NCBI RefSeq assembly: GCF_032302195.1
Contig: NZ_CP135275.1
Location: 868,001-932,000 of the forward strand
Direction of reading: 5' to 3'
From: Paenibacillus sp. MMS20-IR301
GTDB taxonomy: Bacteria; Bacillota; Bacilli; Paenibacillales; Paenibacillaceae
Length of the DNA stretch: 64,000 nt
Position numbers and translations under genes: made by a program. Position 1 is the first letter of the stretch, and the number at the start of each line of letters is the position of its first letter. Shown piece by piece: positions 42,276 to 50,542 of this stretch. Below the pieces are notes generated by a model, which saw only the letters and a list, made by a program, of their open reading frames with translations, did not search any database and was not told where the DNA came from.

Positions 42276-43234
42276 GCACAATTCTTGAAGTCCGCAATCT
42301 GAAGAAGCATTATCCGGTCCGCAAGGGCTTCTTCTCGAAGCAGGTCGGATCGGTTAAAGCAGTTGACGGTATCACTTTATCTGTGCAGCAGGGAGAGACA
42401 CTTGCCGTTGTCGGCGAGTCCGGCTGCGGCAAGTCGACCACCGGCCGGGCCATCCTGCGGCTGATCGAGCCGACGGACGGTGAGATCATCTTCGGCGGCA
42501 CCGATGTGCGCAAGCTGAACACCGAGCAGCTGCGCCGGTTCCGCACCGATATGCAAATGGTGTTCCAGGACCCTTATGCTTCACTCGACCCCCGCTGGAG
42601 CGTCCAGCGCATTCTGGAGGAGCCGCTGCGTACGCATGGCTCCGCCTCCGGCAGTGAGCTGACAAGCAGAGTCGAGCAGCTGATGGAGGTGGTGGGCTTG
42701 TCCCCCTATCAGGCCCACCGCTTTCCCCATGAATTCTCCGGCGGCCAGCGGCAGCGGATCGGGATTGCCCGTGCGCTTGCGCTGAATCCGAAGTTCATTG
42801 TCTGCGATGAGCCGGTATCTGCTCTGGATGTCTCCATCCAGGCCCAGGTACTGAACCTGATGCAGGATCTGCAGGAGCAGTACGGTCTTACTTATATGTT
42901 CATTTCCCATGACCTGTCGGTAGTGAAATTCATCAGCGACCGGGTAGCTGTGATGTACCTTGGCCGGATTGTCGAGCTGGCGCCAACTGCATCATTGTTC
43001 GCGAAGCCGCTGCATCCGTATACGCAGGCATTGATGTCAGCCGTTCCGGTGCCGGATCCGGGACAGAAGAAGTCGCGGATTGTGCTGACCGGCGACGTGC
43101 CGAATCCGGAGACGCCGCCAAGCGGCTGCGCCTTCCATCCGCGCTGTCCCTATGCCATGGACCGCTGCAAAGCGGAAGCGCCTGTACTGAAGGAGCTGGA
43201 ATCAGGGCACCAGGCGGCCTGCCATTTATATTAG
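42272..43234 (+). CDS. Opp/Dpp-type transporter ATPase F
   Basis: A 320-residue ABC ATPase pairing with the preceding one. Walker A is GESGCGKS, the signature is FSGGQRQR, Walker B is [12 protein letters not shown], the switch His is in FISHDLS, and the C-terminal Cys cluster ([14 protein letters not shown]) is present. ATG at 42272 follows CAGGAGGGAG and overlaps the oppD-like stop (ATGA). It is the last gene of the importer operon. Confidence 0.94.
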   Translation: MSTILEVRNLKKHYPVRKGFFSKQVGSVKAVDGITLSVQQGETLAVVGESGCGKSTTGRAILRLIEPTDGEIIFGGTDVRKLNTEQLRRFRTDMQMVFQDPYASLDPRWSVQRILEEPLRTHGSASGSELTSRVEQLMEVVGLSPYQAHRFPHEFSGGQRQRIGIARALALNPKFIVCDEPVSALDVSIQAQVLNLMQDLQEQYGLTYMFISHDLSVVKFISDRVAVMYLGRIVELAPTASLFAKPLHPYTQALMSAVPVPDPGQKKSRIVLTGDVPNPETPPSGCAFHPRCPYAMDRCKAEAPVLKELESGHQAACHLY

Positions 43235-43317
43235 GCAAATCTAGTACTAGAAATGCACAAGCTCTTTTTCATAGCCTTCATATACTGAACTTAGAATATG
43301 AAAAGGAGTGATAGAGC

Positions 43318-43743
43318 ATGGTTAAAACGCTTCTGGACTACAACGCTTCCGTAGTTACCCCGATTACGAATGGAGTCTCGATTCCTGTTCCGATTTCCCC
43401 CGCAGGTGTGCAGATCGCCGGCACATCAGTATTTATTGATCCTGCAGTACCTGCACATTTCCCCAATAAAGTAGAGCTCAAAGCTACGATTGGTGTAAAT
43501 GTTCTTCTGGATACCCCTAACGTGCTGGTGCGTATCTGGCGTGCAGGCTTTGAAATTTTTTATGCCCGTGTAGAATACGAGGACCTTTTCAATGATCACG
43601 GCATCATCTCGCTGCACATGGTAGATATCAATGCACCCGCCGGCGTGCAAAACTATCAGCTGATTGTAGAGAATCAGGATACCAATTCCGCTGCAACGGT
43701 TGTCGGACCTGTAATTTTCAGCGCAATGGCTATCGGAGGCTAA
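43318..43743 (+). CDS. ExsC-like (exosporium protein C) candidate
   Basis: A 141-residue beta-rich protein without a signal peptide. The central HFPNKVELKATIGVNVLLDT, VLVRIWRAGFEIFYAR and the closing NYQLIVENQDTNSAATVVGP then VIFSAMAIGG follow the pattern I associate with exosporium protein C of the B. cereus group. A spore-surface structural role would fit, but the match is from memory and by eye. AAAGGAG precedes the ATG; a terminator follows. It lies between the importer operon and dacF. Confidence 0.6.
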   Translation: MVKTLLDYNASVVTPITNGVSIPVPISPAGVQIAGTSVFIDPAVPAHFPNKVELKATIGVNVLLDTPNVLVRIWRAGFEIFYARVEYEDLFNDHGIISLHMVDINAPAGVQNYQLIVENQDTNSAATVVGPVIFSAMAIGG

Positions 43744-43763
43744 CAAGCTAACCAGGCAAGAAG

Positions 43764-43816
43764 AGGGAGCCTTCTCTCGAAACTCTGTAAAGAGTGCGGG
43801 AGGAGCTCCTTTTTTT
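43764..43816 (+). terminator. Terminator of the ExsC-like gene
   Basis: GGGAGC and CTCTCG on the left pair with CGGGAG and GCTCC on the right, with an inner CTCT/AGAG stem, followed by seven T residues (43810-43816). Confidence 0.8.
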
Positions 43817-43942
43817 GTGCGACCGGAGTTTATAGGTTCCGGGGATATTTTCAGCGTGAACTGGAATAATTTCCTGCTCTTTTGACGAAGCTGGAACACA
43901 GTACCTGTGAAATGAAGGTTAATGTTCAGGAGGGGAACGATT

Positions 43943-45163
43943 GTGAGAAAAATTCGTTATGTTACGCTTGCGCTGTGCATCGCTGTTTCGGTTCTGGGGG
44001 CAGCTTCCGGTGCGTTTGCCGAGGAAAAAGCCAAAGGCGGTACGGGCTCAGCGAAATCGGGCAATTCTGCGGGCACCGTCACTGCCGATCTTGCACCGGG
44101 AGCGCGTTCAGCGATTCTTATGGATGCCGGAACAGGCACAATTATTTATGAGAAGAACAGTCATGATAAGCTTCCGCCGGCCAGTATCACCAAAATTATG
44201 ACGATGCTGCTGACCGTGGAGGCGCTCGATGAGGGCAAGCTGCAGCTGACCGACAAGGTACGGACCAGTGAGTATGCTGCTTCGATGGGCGGTTCACAGA
44301 TTTTTCTGGAGCCGGGAGAAGAAATGACTGTTGATGAGATGCTGAAGGGTATCGCTATGGCTTCCGGGAATGATGCGTCAGTAGCCATGGCGGAGAAAAT
44401 CGCCGGCTCAGAGAGCGCCTTCGTGGATCTGATGAACCAGAAAGCTGAAGCATTAGGCCTGAAGGACACTCATTTCGCTAATTGCAACGGTCTGCCTGCC
44501 GAGAATCATTATTCGTCTGCGCATGATATTGCTGTGATCAGCCGGGAGCTGCTGAAGCATGAGCGGATTATTAAATATACCGGCTCTTATCAGGATTACC
44601 TGCGGAAGGATTCCGCCAAACCGTTCTGGCTGGTCAATACGAACAAGCTGGTGCGTTTCTATACGGGAGCAGACGGGCTGAAGACAGGCTACACCTCCGA
44701 GGCTAAATTCTGTTTATCCGCAACTGCAGCAAGAGACGGGCTGCGCGCTGTGGCTGTTGTGCTGGGTGAGCCGAATACCAAGACCCGCAACAGCGAAGTG
44801 TCGGCGATGTTCGATTACCTCTTTTCCCAGTATAAAGTGCATACCATTCACAAAGCAGGAGACACCATCGGTACGCTGAAAATTGCGAAGGGCGTGAAGA
44901 GTGAGCTGCCGCTGACCGCGAAGGAAGACTACACAGTGCTGCTCAAAAAAGGCATTACCCAGGAGGGCATCCGCCATGAGCTGGTACTGGAGGAGAATGT
45001 GAAAGCGCCGGTGGCCGCGGGTCAGACCGTCGGGAAGCTGATTGTCTACCAGGGTACAGAGGTAATGAAGGAGTACGAGCTGCAGGCAGGCGAGGATATT
45101 GCGAAGGCGGGCTGGTGGAAGCTGTTCAAGCGCACAACCGGATCGCTTTTTACCATTGATTAA
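43943..45163 (+). CDS. dacF: D-alanyl-D-alanine carboxypeptidase DacF
   Basis: A 406-residue penicillin-binding protein that trims the terminal D-Ala of peptidoglycan stem peptides in the forespore. A signal peptide (MRKIRYVTLALCIAVSVLGA, cut after AFA) is followed by the active-site SITK (Ser81-Lys84), SGN (MASGNDASVA) and LKTGYT. A C-terminal beta domain and a terminal amphipathic helix (WWKLFKRTTGSLF) provide membrane attachment. The start is GTG at 43943, behind AGGAGGGG; an earlier ATG (43922) overlaps that site. It directly precedes spoIIAA as in B. subtilis. Confidence 0.92.
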   Translation: MRKIRYVTLALCIAVSVLGAASGAFAEEKAKGGTGSAKSGNSAGTVTADLAPGARSAILMDAGTGTIIYEKNSHDKLPPASITKIMTMLLTVEALDEGKLQLTDKVRTSEYAASMGGSQIFLEPGEEMTVDEMLKGIAMASGNDASVAMAEKIAGSESAFVDLMNQKAEALGLKDTHFANCNGLPAENHYSSAHDIAVISRELLKHERIIKYTGSYQDYLRKDSAKPFWLVNTNKLVRFYTGADGLKTGYTSEAKFCLSATAARDGLRAVAVVLGEPNTKTRNSEVSAMFDYLFSQYKVHTIHKAGDTIGTLKIAKGVKSELPLTAKEDYTVLLKKGITQEGIRHELVLEENVKAPVAAGQTVGKLIVYQGTEVMKEYELQAGEDIAKAGWWKLFKRTTGSLFTID

Positions 45164-45249
45164 GCAGTGTACGTAAAATCTTGTATTTTGTAGATTAAGA
45201 TCAGGCGCGATGTAAGTTCTTAGGGGTTTTCTTCTAGTTTTGTCGCGAG

Positions 45250-45279
45250 GCAGGAATCAGCATTTGCCGCGTAGAAACC
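45250..45279 (+). promoter_or_regulatory. Sigma-H-like promoter of the spoIIA operon
   Basis: GCAGGAATC (-35) and GTAGAAACC (-10), 12 bases apart, match the sigma-H pattern RNAGGAWWW / RNNGAAT with one mismatch. Spo0A-box-like sequences flank it (TTTTGTCGCGA near 45237, TTGTCAAAG near 45316). In B. subtilis the spoIIA operon is sigma-H and Spo0A dependent. Confidence 0.5.
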
Positions 45280-45347
45280 TTGTCCTTGTAGGGGGAAGAA
45301 ATAGTTACAGGACGGTTGTCAAAGCAACGAAGAGGAGAGTGGCAGGC

Positions 45348-45701
45348 ATGAATTCACATGTGGAGTTGGAGCATCACCGGGGGGTGCTGATTGTCCGGTT
45401 GTCGGGCGAGCTGGATCATCACGCAGCCGATTATGTACGGATGGATATGGATGAAGCGATTATGCGGGGCCAGGTGGAGCATCTGATCCTCAGCCTGAAG
45501 GAATTGCAGTTCATGGACAGCTCAGGGCTTGGGGTCATTCTCGGAAGGTACAAGCTGATCCGCAGCAAGGGCGGCAAAATGGCAGTCTGCGATGCCACCG
45601 CTCCGGTGAAGCGGCTGCTGGAAATGTCGGGCCTGTTCAAAATCATGCCCCTATATGACAACGAGAGCACTGCGCTCTCCGATTTGGAGGTTGCGTTATG
45701 A
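45348..45701 (+). CDS. spoIIAA: Anti-sigma-F factor antagonist SpoIIAA
   Basis: A 117-residue STAS-domain protein. [14 protein letters not shown] holds Ser58, the residue phosphorylated by SpoIIAB in B. subtilis. Unphosphorylated SpoIIAA binds SpoIIAB and releases sigma-F in the forespore. ATG at 45348 follows GAGGAGAG and matches the family start. Its stop overlaps the spoIIAB start. Confidence 0.95.
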   Translation: MNSHVELEHHRGVLIVRLSGELDHHAADYVRMDMDEAIMRGQVEHLILSLKELQFMDSSGLGVILGRYKLIRSKGGKMAVCDATAPVKRLLEMSGLFKIMPLYDNESTALSDLEVAL

Positions 45702-46153
45702 CAAATAGTGAAGCTCGTAACTTCATGAGCGTCCAGTTTGCCGCATTGTCGGAGAACGAATCGTTTGCGCGTGTGGTGGTTGCGGCATTTGTCTCCCGGC
45801 TTGATCCGACGATGGAGGAGCTGAACGACCTGAAGACCGTTGTATCGGAGGCAGTCACCAACTGCATTATTCACGGCTATGACAGTGATCCCGCAGGGAG
45901 GGTCAGCATCTCCGCTTCCATTGACCATGAAACGGTTCATCTGACCATCGAAGATCAGGGCCGGGGCATTGAGGATCTGGAGCTGGCCCAGCAGCCGCTG
46001 TACACATCCAAGCCGGAGCTGGAGCGGTCGGGTATGGGGTTTACCATTATGGAGAATTTCATGGATGAGTTTGAAGTAACCAGTGAGCCGGGACGCGGGA
46101 CCTCCATTACAATGAAGAAAACCATCGTCTCGAAAAAAGCTTTATACAATTAG
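45698..46153 (+). CDS. spoIIAB: Anti-sigma-F factor and SpoIIAA kinase SpoIIAB
   Basis: A 151-residue GHKL-type ATPase/kinase. The N-box is [13 protein letters not shown], the G1-box region is [10 protein letters not shown], and [12 protein letters not shown] is the ATP-lid region. It binds and inactivates sigma-F, and phosphorylates SpoIIAA. The ATGA overlap with spoIIAA and an 11-base gap to sigF show a single operon. Confidence 0.95.
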   Translation: MTNSEARNFMSVQFAALSENESFARVVVAAFVSRLDPTMEELNDLKTVVSEAVTNCIIHGYDSDPAGRVSISASIDHETVHLTIEDQGRGIEDLELAQQPLYTSKPELERSGMGFTIMENFMDEFEVTSEPGRGTSITMKKTIVSKKALYN

Positions 46154-46164
46154 GGGTTGGAGCC

Positions 46165-46920
46165 ATGGATGCAGAGTCGAAAAAAGCTCCGCCGACCTAC
46201 TTGGACGATGCGGAGGTCAAACGTCTAATCGCGCTCAGTCAAGCCGGGGATCATACGGCCCGCGACACGCTGGTCAACTGCAATATCCGTCTTGTCTGGT
46301 CGGTGGTACAGCGGTTTATGAACCGCGGATATGAACCGGATGATTTGTTCCAGATCGGCTGTATCGGACTGCTGAAGTCCGTTGATAAATTCGACCTCAG
46401 CTATGAGGTCAAGTTCTCCACCTATGCGGTACCGATGATTATCGGCGAGATCCAGCGCTTCCTGCGCGACGACGGCACCCTTAAGGTCAGCCGCTCGCTG
46501 AAGGAGATGGCCAACAAGGTCCGCAAGATGAAGGATGAGATGTCCAAAACGCTCGACCGCCTCCCGACCATCGGTGAGGTTGCGGAGGCACTTGGTGTAA
46601 CACCGGAAGAAATCGTGTTTGCGCAGGAGGCGAACAAGCCGCCTACCTCCATCCACGAGACTGTATTCGAGAACGACGGTGATCCGATTACGCTGATTGA
46701 CCAGATTGCCGACGAATCGCAGGAGCGGTGGTTCGACAAGCTGGCACTGAATGAGGCCATTGGTGCTTTGACCGAACGGGAGCGTCTGATCGTCTATTTG
46801 CGCTATTACCGCGACCAGACCCAGTCGGAAGTAGCCAGCCGCCTCGGCATCTCGCAGGTCCAGGTGTCGAGGCTGGAGAAGAAGATTCTTGCGAATATCC
46901 GTGAGCAGATTGCACAGTAG
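46165..46920 (+). CDS. sigF: Forespore sigma factor SigF
   Basis: A 251-residue sigma-70-type factor of the sporulation class. Region 2 contains QRFMNRGYEPDDLFQIGCIG and FDLSYEVKFSTYAVPMIIGE. Region 3 includes the LPTIGEVAEALGVTPEEIVF helix, and region 4 is TERERLIVYLRYYRDQTQSE then VASRLGISQVQVSRLEKKIL. It is the first forespore-specific sigma factor after septation. AGGGGTTGGAG precedes the ATG. Confidence 0.95.
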   Translation: MDAESKKAPPTYLDDAEVKRLIALSQAGDHTARDTLVNCNIRLVWSVVQRFMNRGYEPDDLFQIGCIGLLKSVDKFDLSYEVKFSTYAVPMIIGEIQRFLRDDGTLKVSRSLKEMANKVRKMKDEMSKTLDRLPTIGEVAEALGVTPEEIVFAQEANKPPTSIHETVFENDGDPITLIDQIADESQERWFDKLALNEAIGALTERERLIVYLRYYRDQTQSEVASRLGISQVQVSRLEKKILANIREQIAQ

Positions 46921-47012
46921 GGCCCAGGCGTAAGGAATGAGCATGAACAGGTATGTGATGTACAGTGACGGGTGCATGAACGGGAATACGTTTGAAGCAG
47001 CAAGCTCAGGAG

Positions 47013-47036
47013 CCGCCTCGGGAGAGGCGGTTTTTT
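47013..47036 (+). terminator. Terminator of the spoIIA operon
   Basis: CCGCCTC pairs perfectly with GAGGCGG around a four-base loop, followed by six T residues. Confidence 0.93.
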
Positions 47037-47139
47037 GCGGTGCAAATCCGGTTCCGCTTGGCATTTGTAACCTTTCCCCCATCTGATGGCACTTATAATT
47101 ATAATAAGCTATATATGCAGAAATGAGGGTTGCAGACGA

Positions 47140-48699
47140 ATGCAGCAGTGGGTGGAGGAAGCACAAAAGGGGGATGGCGAGGCATTCCGGCAGCTGACCG
47201 AGCGGATGAGCGGAATGGCTTATACAGTATCCTACGATATGCTGGGGGATACGCAGCTGGCGGAGGACGCAGTGCAGGAAGCATTTACGGAGGCATATGT
47301 GAAGCTCGCCAGCCTGCAGGAGCCGGCGGCATTTCCGGGATGGTTCAAGACCATTCTGGTCAGGCAGTGCCACAGGCTCCTGCGCCGCAGGCGGGAGGCG
47401 CCGCTGCCGCTGGAGGCTGCGCTGCATATCTCCGGGCAAGCTACCGGCGTTGCAGAGATTGCCGAACGCCGGGAGCAGGCGCGGGTGCTGCGCAGCTCTG
47501 TGGCTGAGTTATCCGCCAAGCTGCGGGTACCGCTGCAGCTGTTCTATTTCTGCGGCTATTCACTTCAGGAGATTGAGGGGTATCTGGGGGTTCCCGCAGC
47601 AACCTTGAAGAAACGGCTGTACGACGGCAGACGCAAGCTGAAGGGCGCTTTTCCCGTGGCCGATCTTGCGGCTGCATTTCATCTGTTACATGAGGGAGGA
47701 CAGCAAATGCTGCATATTGTGAATGGTGATGTGGTGGGTAATATGCTGAAGCAGGGGATCGTTCAGGGGGATGTGCTGGTGTGGAGGGAGATTTATTCTG
47801 CAGGTCCGGTATTTACCGACCCTACAGGGACACGGGAACGGCAGCTGCGGGCTGAGGTGCTTCAGACAACACTGGGAATTCCGTCGGCGGAATATACGGC
47901 AGGCTGTGAGGAGCAGGAGCGGTTCATCAGCGGCTTCCACCGCTATGACGAAGTGGTACTGTGGTTTGAGCATGACCTGTTCGACCAGAGTATGCTGGCT
48001 TATCTGCTGCACTGGTTTAAGAGCGCGAACCTTGGGCGCACGAAGCTAAGCCTGCTCTGCATCGGGGAATTTCCCGGGGTTGAACGGTTTCACGGTCTGG
48101 GCCAGCTGACCTCAGCCCAGCTCAGTACCTTATCCGGTACCTGGCAGAATATCGGACAGAAGGAGCTGGAGCTTGGAAGCAGGCTTTGGCAGGCTTATGC
48201 CTCTCCGGATCCGCTGCAGCTGGCGCTGCTGCTCGGAGAGTACAGGCAGGAGCTGGAGGAATCTGCGTTTTCTTTTGCACATACCGCGTTCAAGACCCAT
48301 CTCTCCCGCCTGCCGTCTGTCTATAACGGCCTTGGCATTGTAGAACAGACAACACTTCAGGCTGCGGCTGACGGGGCGGATACTCCGCTTAAGCTGTTCC
48401 AGGAGGTTACGGCTGCTCTGCATCAGCTGGGGATGGGGGATACTGAATTCTGGAAGTATTTGCGTGCACTGTCTGCAGGTGAGCATCCCCTGATCACAAT
48501 AAATGGTGCCGGCGGATTCTTGAACCGGAAAGTGATACTTACTCCGCTGGGGCAGCAGGTATTAAGCGGAGCAGCGGACAGGGTAAAGGTGCAGGGTATC
48601 GATGAGTGGTATGGCGGACTGCATATGCAGGGCTTTGAAGTACCGTGGCGCTGGGACAGTGCAGCAGAATTACCGGTATTTATCCGGCAGTCAACATAA
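47140..48699 (+). CDS. ECF sigma factor fused to DUF1835 domain
   Basis: A 519-residue fusion. Residues 1-165 are an ECF sigma factor: region 2 (DAVQEAFTEAYVKLASL, then FPGWFKTILVRQCHRLLRRR) and region 4 (LQLFYFCGYSLQEIEGYLGV, then PAATLKKRLYDGRRKLK). From about residue 188 follows a DUF1835 domain (MLHIVNGDVVGNMLKQGIVQ, VLVWREIYSAGPV, then YDEVVLWFEHDLFDQSMLAY), and a C-terminal region like DUF3658 (WKYLRALSAGEHPLITINGA). ATG at 47140 is 11 bases after GAGGG. No anti-sigma gene is adjacent; the C-terminal domain may replace it. DUF1835 function is unknown. Confidence 0.88.
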   Translation: MQQWVEEAQKGDGEAFRQLTERMSGMAYTVSYDMLGDTQLAEDAVQEAFTEAYVKLASLQEPAAFPGWFKTILVRQCHRLLRRRREAPLPLEAALHISGQATGVAEIAERREQARVLRSSVAELSAKLRVPLQLFYFCGYSLQEIEGYLGVPAATLKKRLYDGRRKLKGAFPVADLAAAFHLLHEGGQQMLHIVNGDVVGNMLKQGIVQGDVLVWREIYSAGPVFTDPTGTRERQLRAEVLQTTLGIPSAEYTAGCEEQERFISGFHRYDEVVLWFEHDLFDQSMLAYLLHWFKSANLGRTKLSLLCIGEFPGVERFHGLGQLTSAQLSTLSGTWQNIGQKELELGSRLWQAYASPDPLQLALLLGEYRQELEESAFSFAHTAFKTHLSRLPSVYNGLGIVEQTTLQAAADGADTPLKLFQEVTAALHQLGMGDTEFWKYLRALSAGEHPLITINGAGGFLNRKVILTPLGQQVLSGAADRVKVQGIDEWYGGLHMQGFEVPWRWDSAAELPVFIRQST

Positions 48700-48791
48700 A
48701 GCGAATTCTGACAGGCGCGTGCGGAAAGCGGATTTTACACGTATAATTAATGTCCTGAGTTTAAGACACCGCAGAGCAGGGGGAGACAGAG

Positions 48792-49532
48792 ATCAGAACA
48801 TTAATCATCAGTGATATTCATGGCTGCATTCAGGAATTTAACCTTCTGCTGCGCAGGGCGGCATACAACCCGCAGGAAGACCAGCTGATTCTGCTTGGCG
48901 ATTATGTGGACCGGGGCAAGGACAGCAGGGCTGTTGTGGAGCGGGTGATGCAGCTTGCAGAGGACTGCGGGGTTATCGTGCTGCGGGGCAATCATGACCA
49001 GATGGCTTATGATGCGCTGACAGGCCAGGATGACAAACGGGATACCCACTGGATTACCAATGGGGGCTTTGATACGATGCTGAGCTACTGCGGCGGCACC
49101 GCCTCCGTGCTGCTCCGCCATGATTCCAGCTGGAAAGATTATGCGGAGATGAAGGAATATATATGCCGGGAGTATAAGGAGCAGCTCGATTTCCTGGGCA
49201 GTCTGCCGTTGTATTATGAGACGGATACTCATTTGTATGTTCATGCAGGCATTGATCCTTCCTTGGCGGACTGGAAAAGCCAGCGGGATTACGACTTCAT
49301 CTGGATCCGCGAGCCGTTCTATAATCATCCTGTAACTTCTACCGCGAAGACGGTGGTGTTCGGCCATACATCGACTACAGATTTGCAGGACGGGCCTGAA
49401 ATCTGGTTCAGTCCGCTTGGGGACAAAATCGGAATCGACGGCGGCTGTGTATACGGGGAGCAGCTGAACTGTCTGGAGATCGGGGATGAAGGGTATAAGA
49501 CTTATGCTGTCCGGTTGGGCGAAGTGGAATAA
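48792..49532 (+). CDS. Metallophosphoesterase with apparent ATC start codon
   Basis: A 246-residue calcineurin-like phosphoesterase (PrpE/ApaH-like group). All metal motifs are intact: SDIHG, GDYVDRGKD, RGNHDQM, and later HAGID and FGHTSTTD. The first ATG/GTG/TTG in frame is GTG at 48906, which would remove SDIHG and half of GDYVDRG. The frame is open upstream to a stop at 48762, and the only codon placed correctly after the strong AGGGGGAG site is ATC at 48792, followed by RTLIISDIHGC. A rare ATC start, or a base error for ATG, explains this. The substrate is unknown; relatives act on protein phosphates or Ap4A-like nucleotides. Confidence 0.85.
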   Translation: MRTLIISDIHGCIQEFNLLLRRAAYNPQEDQLILLGDYVDRGKDSRAVVERVMQLAEDCGVIVLRGNHDQMAYDALTGQDDKRDTHWITNGGFDTMLSYCGGTASVLLRHDSSWKDYAEMKEYICREYKEQLDFLGSLPLYYETDTHLYVHAGIDPSLADWKSQRDYDFIWIREPFYNHPVTSTAKTVVFGHTSTTDLQDGPEIWFSPLGDKIGIDGGCVYGEQLNCLEIGDEGYKTYAVRLGEVE

Positions 49533-49648
49533 TCTGCAGCCTGATCAGCGGCCGTTCATAAGAGCCATTAATTCATCGCCATGTTCCGACAATATCCGCC
49601 AGTAAGCTGTGATACACTGAAGCAAAAAAATGCGCGGAGGAACATCTC

Positions 49649-49876
49649 ATGAGAAAAATATTATCCCGTATAGGTCTCGGCTTGCTGCTGCTGGTTATTG
49701 CGTCCATTGTGCTGTGTTTTTATTTCAATCAATTCACCTACGCTTATACGCTGCTTGTTGTGCTGCTGTTCATATTTGGCGGGATGGGGCAGCTGTACAA
49801 GCTGAAGAATGATGAGTATATGTATGCAAGGGGCAATCAGCAGCAGCGGAGCGAATACGAGGAATACACAAGATAG
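49649..49876 (+). CDS. Small two-helix membrane protein
   Basis: A 75-residue protein with two closely spaced transmembrane helices (ILSRIGLGLLLLVIASIVLC and AYTLLVVLLFIFGGMGQLYK) and a hydrophilic Tyr/Gln/Glu-rich tail. GCGGAGGAAC precedes the ATG. I do not recognise the family. It sits alone between the phosphoesterase and the 49982 gene. Confidence 0.65.
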   Translation: MRKILSRIGLGLLLLVIASIVLCFYFNQFTYAYTLLVVLLFIFGGMGQLYKLKNDEYMYARGNQQQRSEYEEYTR

Positions 49877-49981
49877 GCAGAAATTTCAGCCTCAGCCGTT
49901 CACGCATGCAAGAGTTCCCGCTGTCATAGGATGATATAAAGTAAACGCTTTTATCATTCGTTTCCGGCAGGAGGGAATTAC

Positions 49982-50293
49982 ATGGATGAGAGGCTGGCCG
50001 CACTTATTCTGCGGATTGATGCCATTGCCACAGATATCATTGTACCGCTGCGCCGCAAGATCATTAATGAAGCAGCACTGCTTCAGCTATATGCGGCGCT
50101 CGATGAAGCGTACCTGCTGACCAGGCATGAGGAGCAGCTTGACCGGGAGCTTGCGTCAATTCTGTTCCTGATCTACTCACAGCTGGTTACACAAACTAAT
50201 TATGTATATGACAAAAGCCCCTTTGTACCGCAGATCGGCAAGCTGCAGGGCTACATCCGCAAGCTGTTTGGCGGTACGCTTCAAAAGGTATAA
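49982..50293 (+). CDS. Small helical hypothetical protein
   Basis: A 103-residue soluble, mainly helical protein (LAALILRIDAIATDIIVPLR; ALLQLYAALDEAYLLTRHEE; ILFLIYSQLVTQTNYVY). There is no known motif. CAGGAGGGAA precedes the ATG. A catabolite-response-like sequence (GTAAACGCTTTTA) about 40 bases upstream may regulate it, but the match is imperfect. Function unknown. Confidence 0.6.
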   Translation: MDERLAALILRIDAIATDIIVPLRRKIINEAALLQLYAALDEAYLLTRHEEQLDRELASILFLIYSQLVTQTNYVYDKSPFVPQIGKLQGYIRKLFGGTLQKV

Positions 50294-50465
50294 CACAGGC
50301 ATCTGACAATTCTTCAGCTCTATGACCGTGAATACGGCAATCTGCACTACGGAACCATTCTCTGTGGGAATGGAATCCGGTGCATGATTGCCTTTTTTTA
50401 TTGCCGGCAAAGCCGCGCGGGGCGTGCGATTGGAGATTTATAATAATCGGGTTTACATTTGTCCA

Positions 50466-50517
50466 TTGCCAAACAGTGACAATCTCATTTACAATATTAC
50501 AATGATAATGAGAATCA
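50466..50517 (+). promoter_or_regulatory. Promoter with Fur box for the siderophore permease operon
   Basis: TTGCCA (50466-50471) and TACAAT (50490-50495), 18 bases apart, form a sigma-A-like promoter. TGATAATGAGAATCA (50503-50517) is a good 7-1-7 Fur box over the expected start of transcription, so Fur-Fe(II) should repress the operon. Confidence 0.75.
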
Positions 50518-50542
50518 ATTTCATAGAAAACGGGTGACATGT

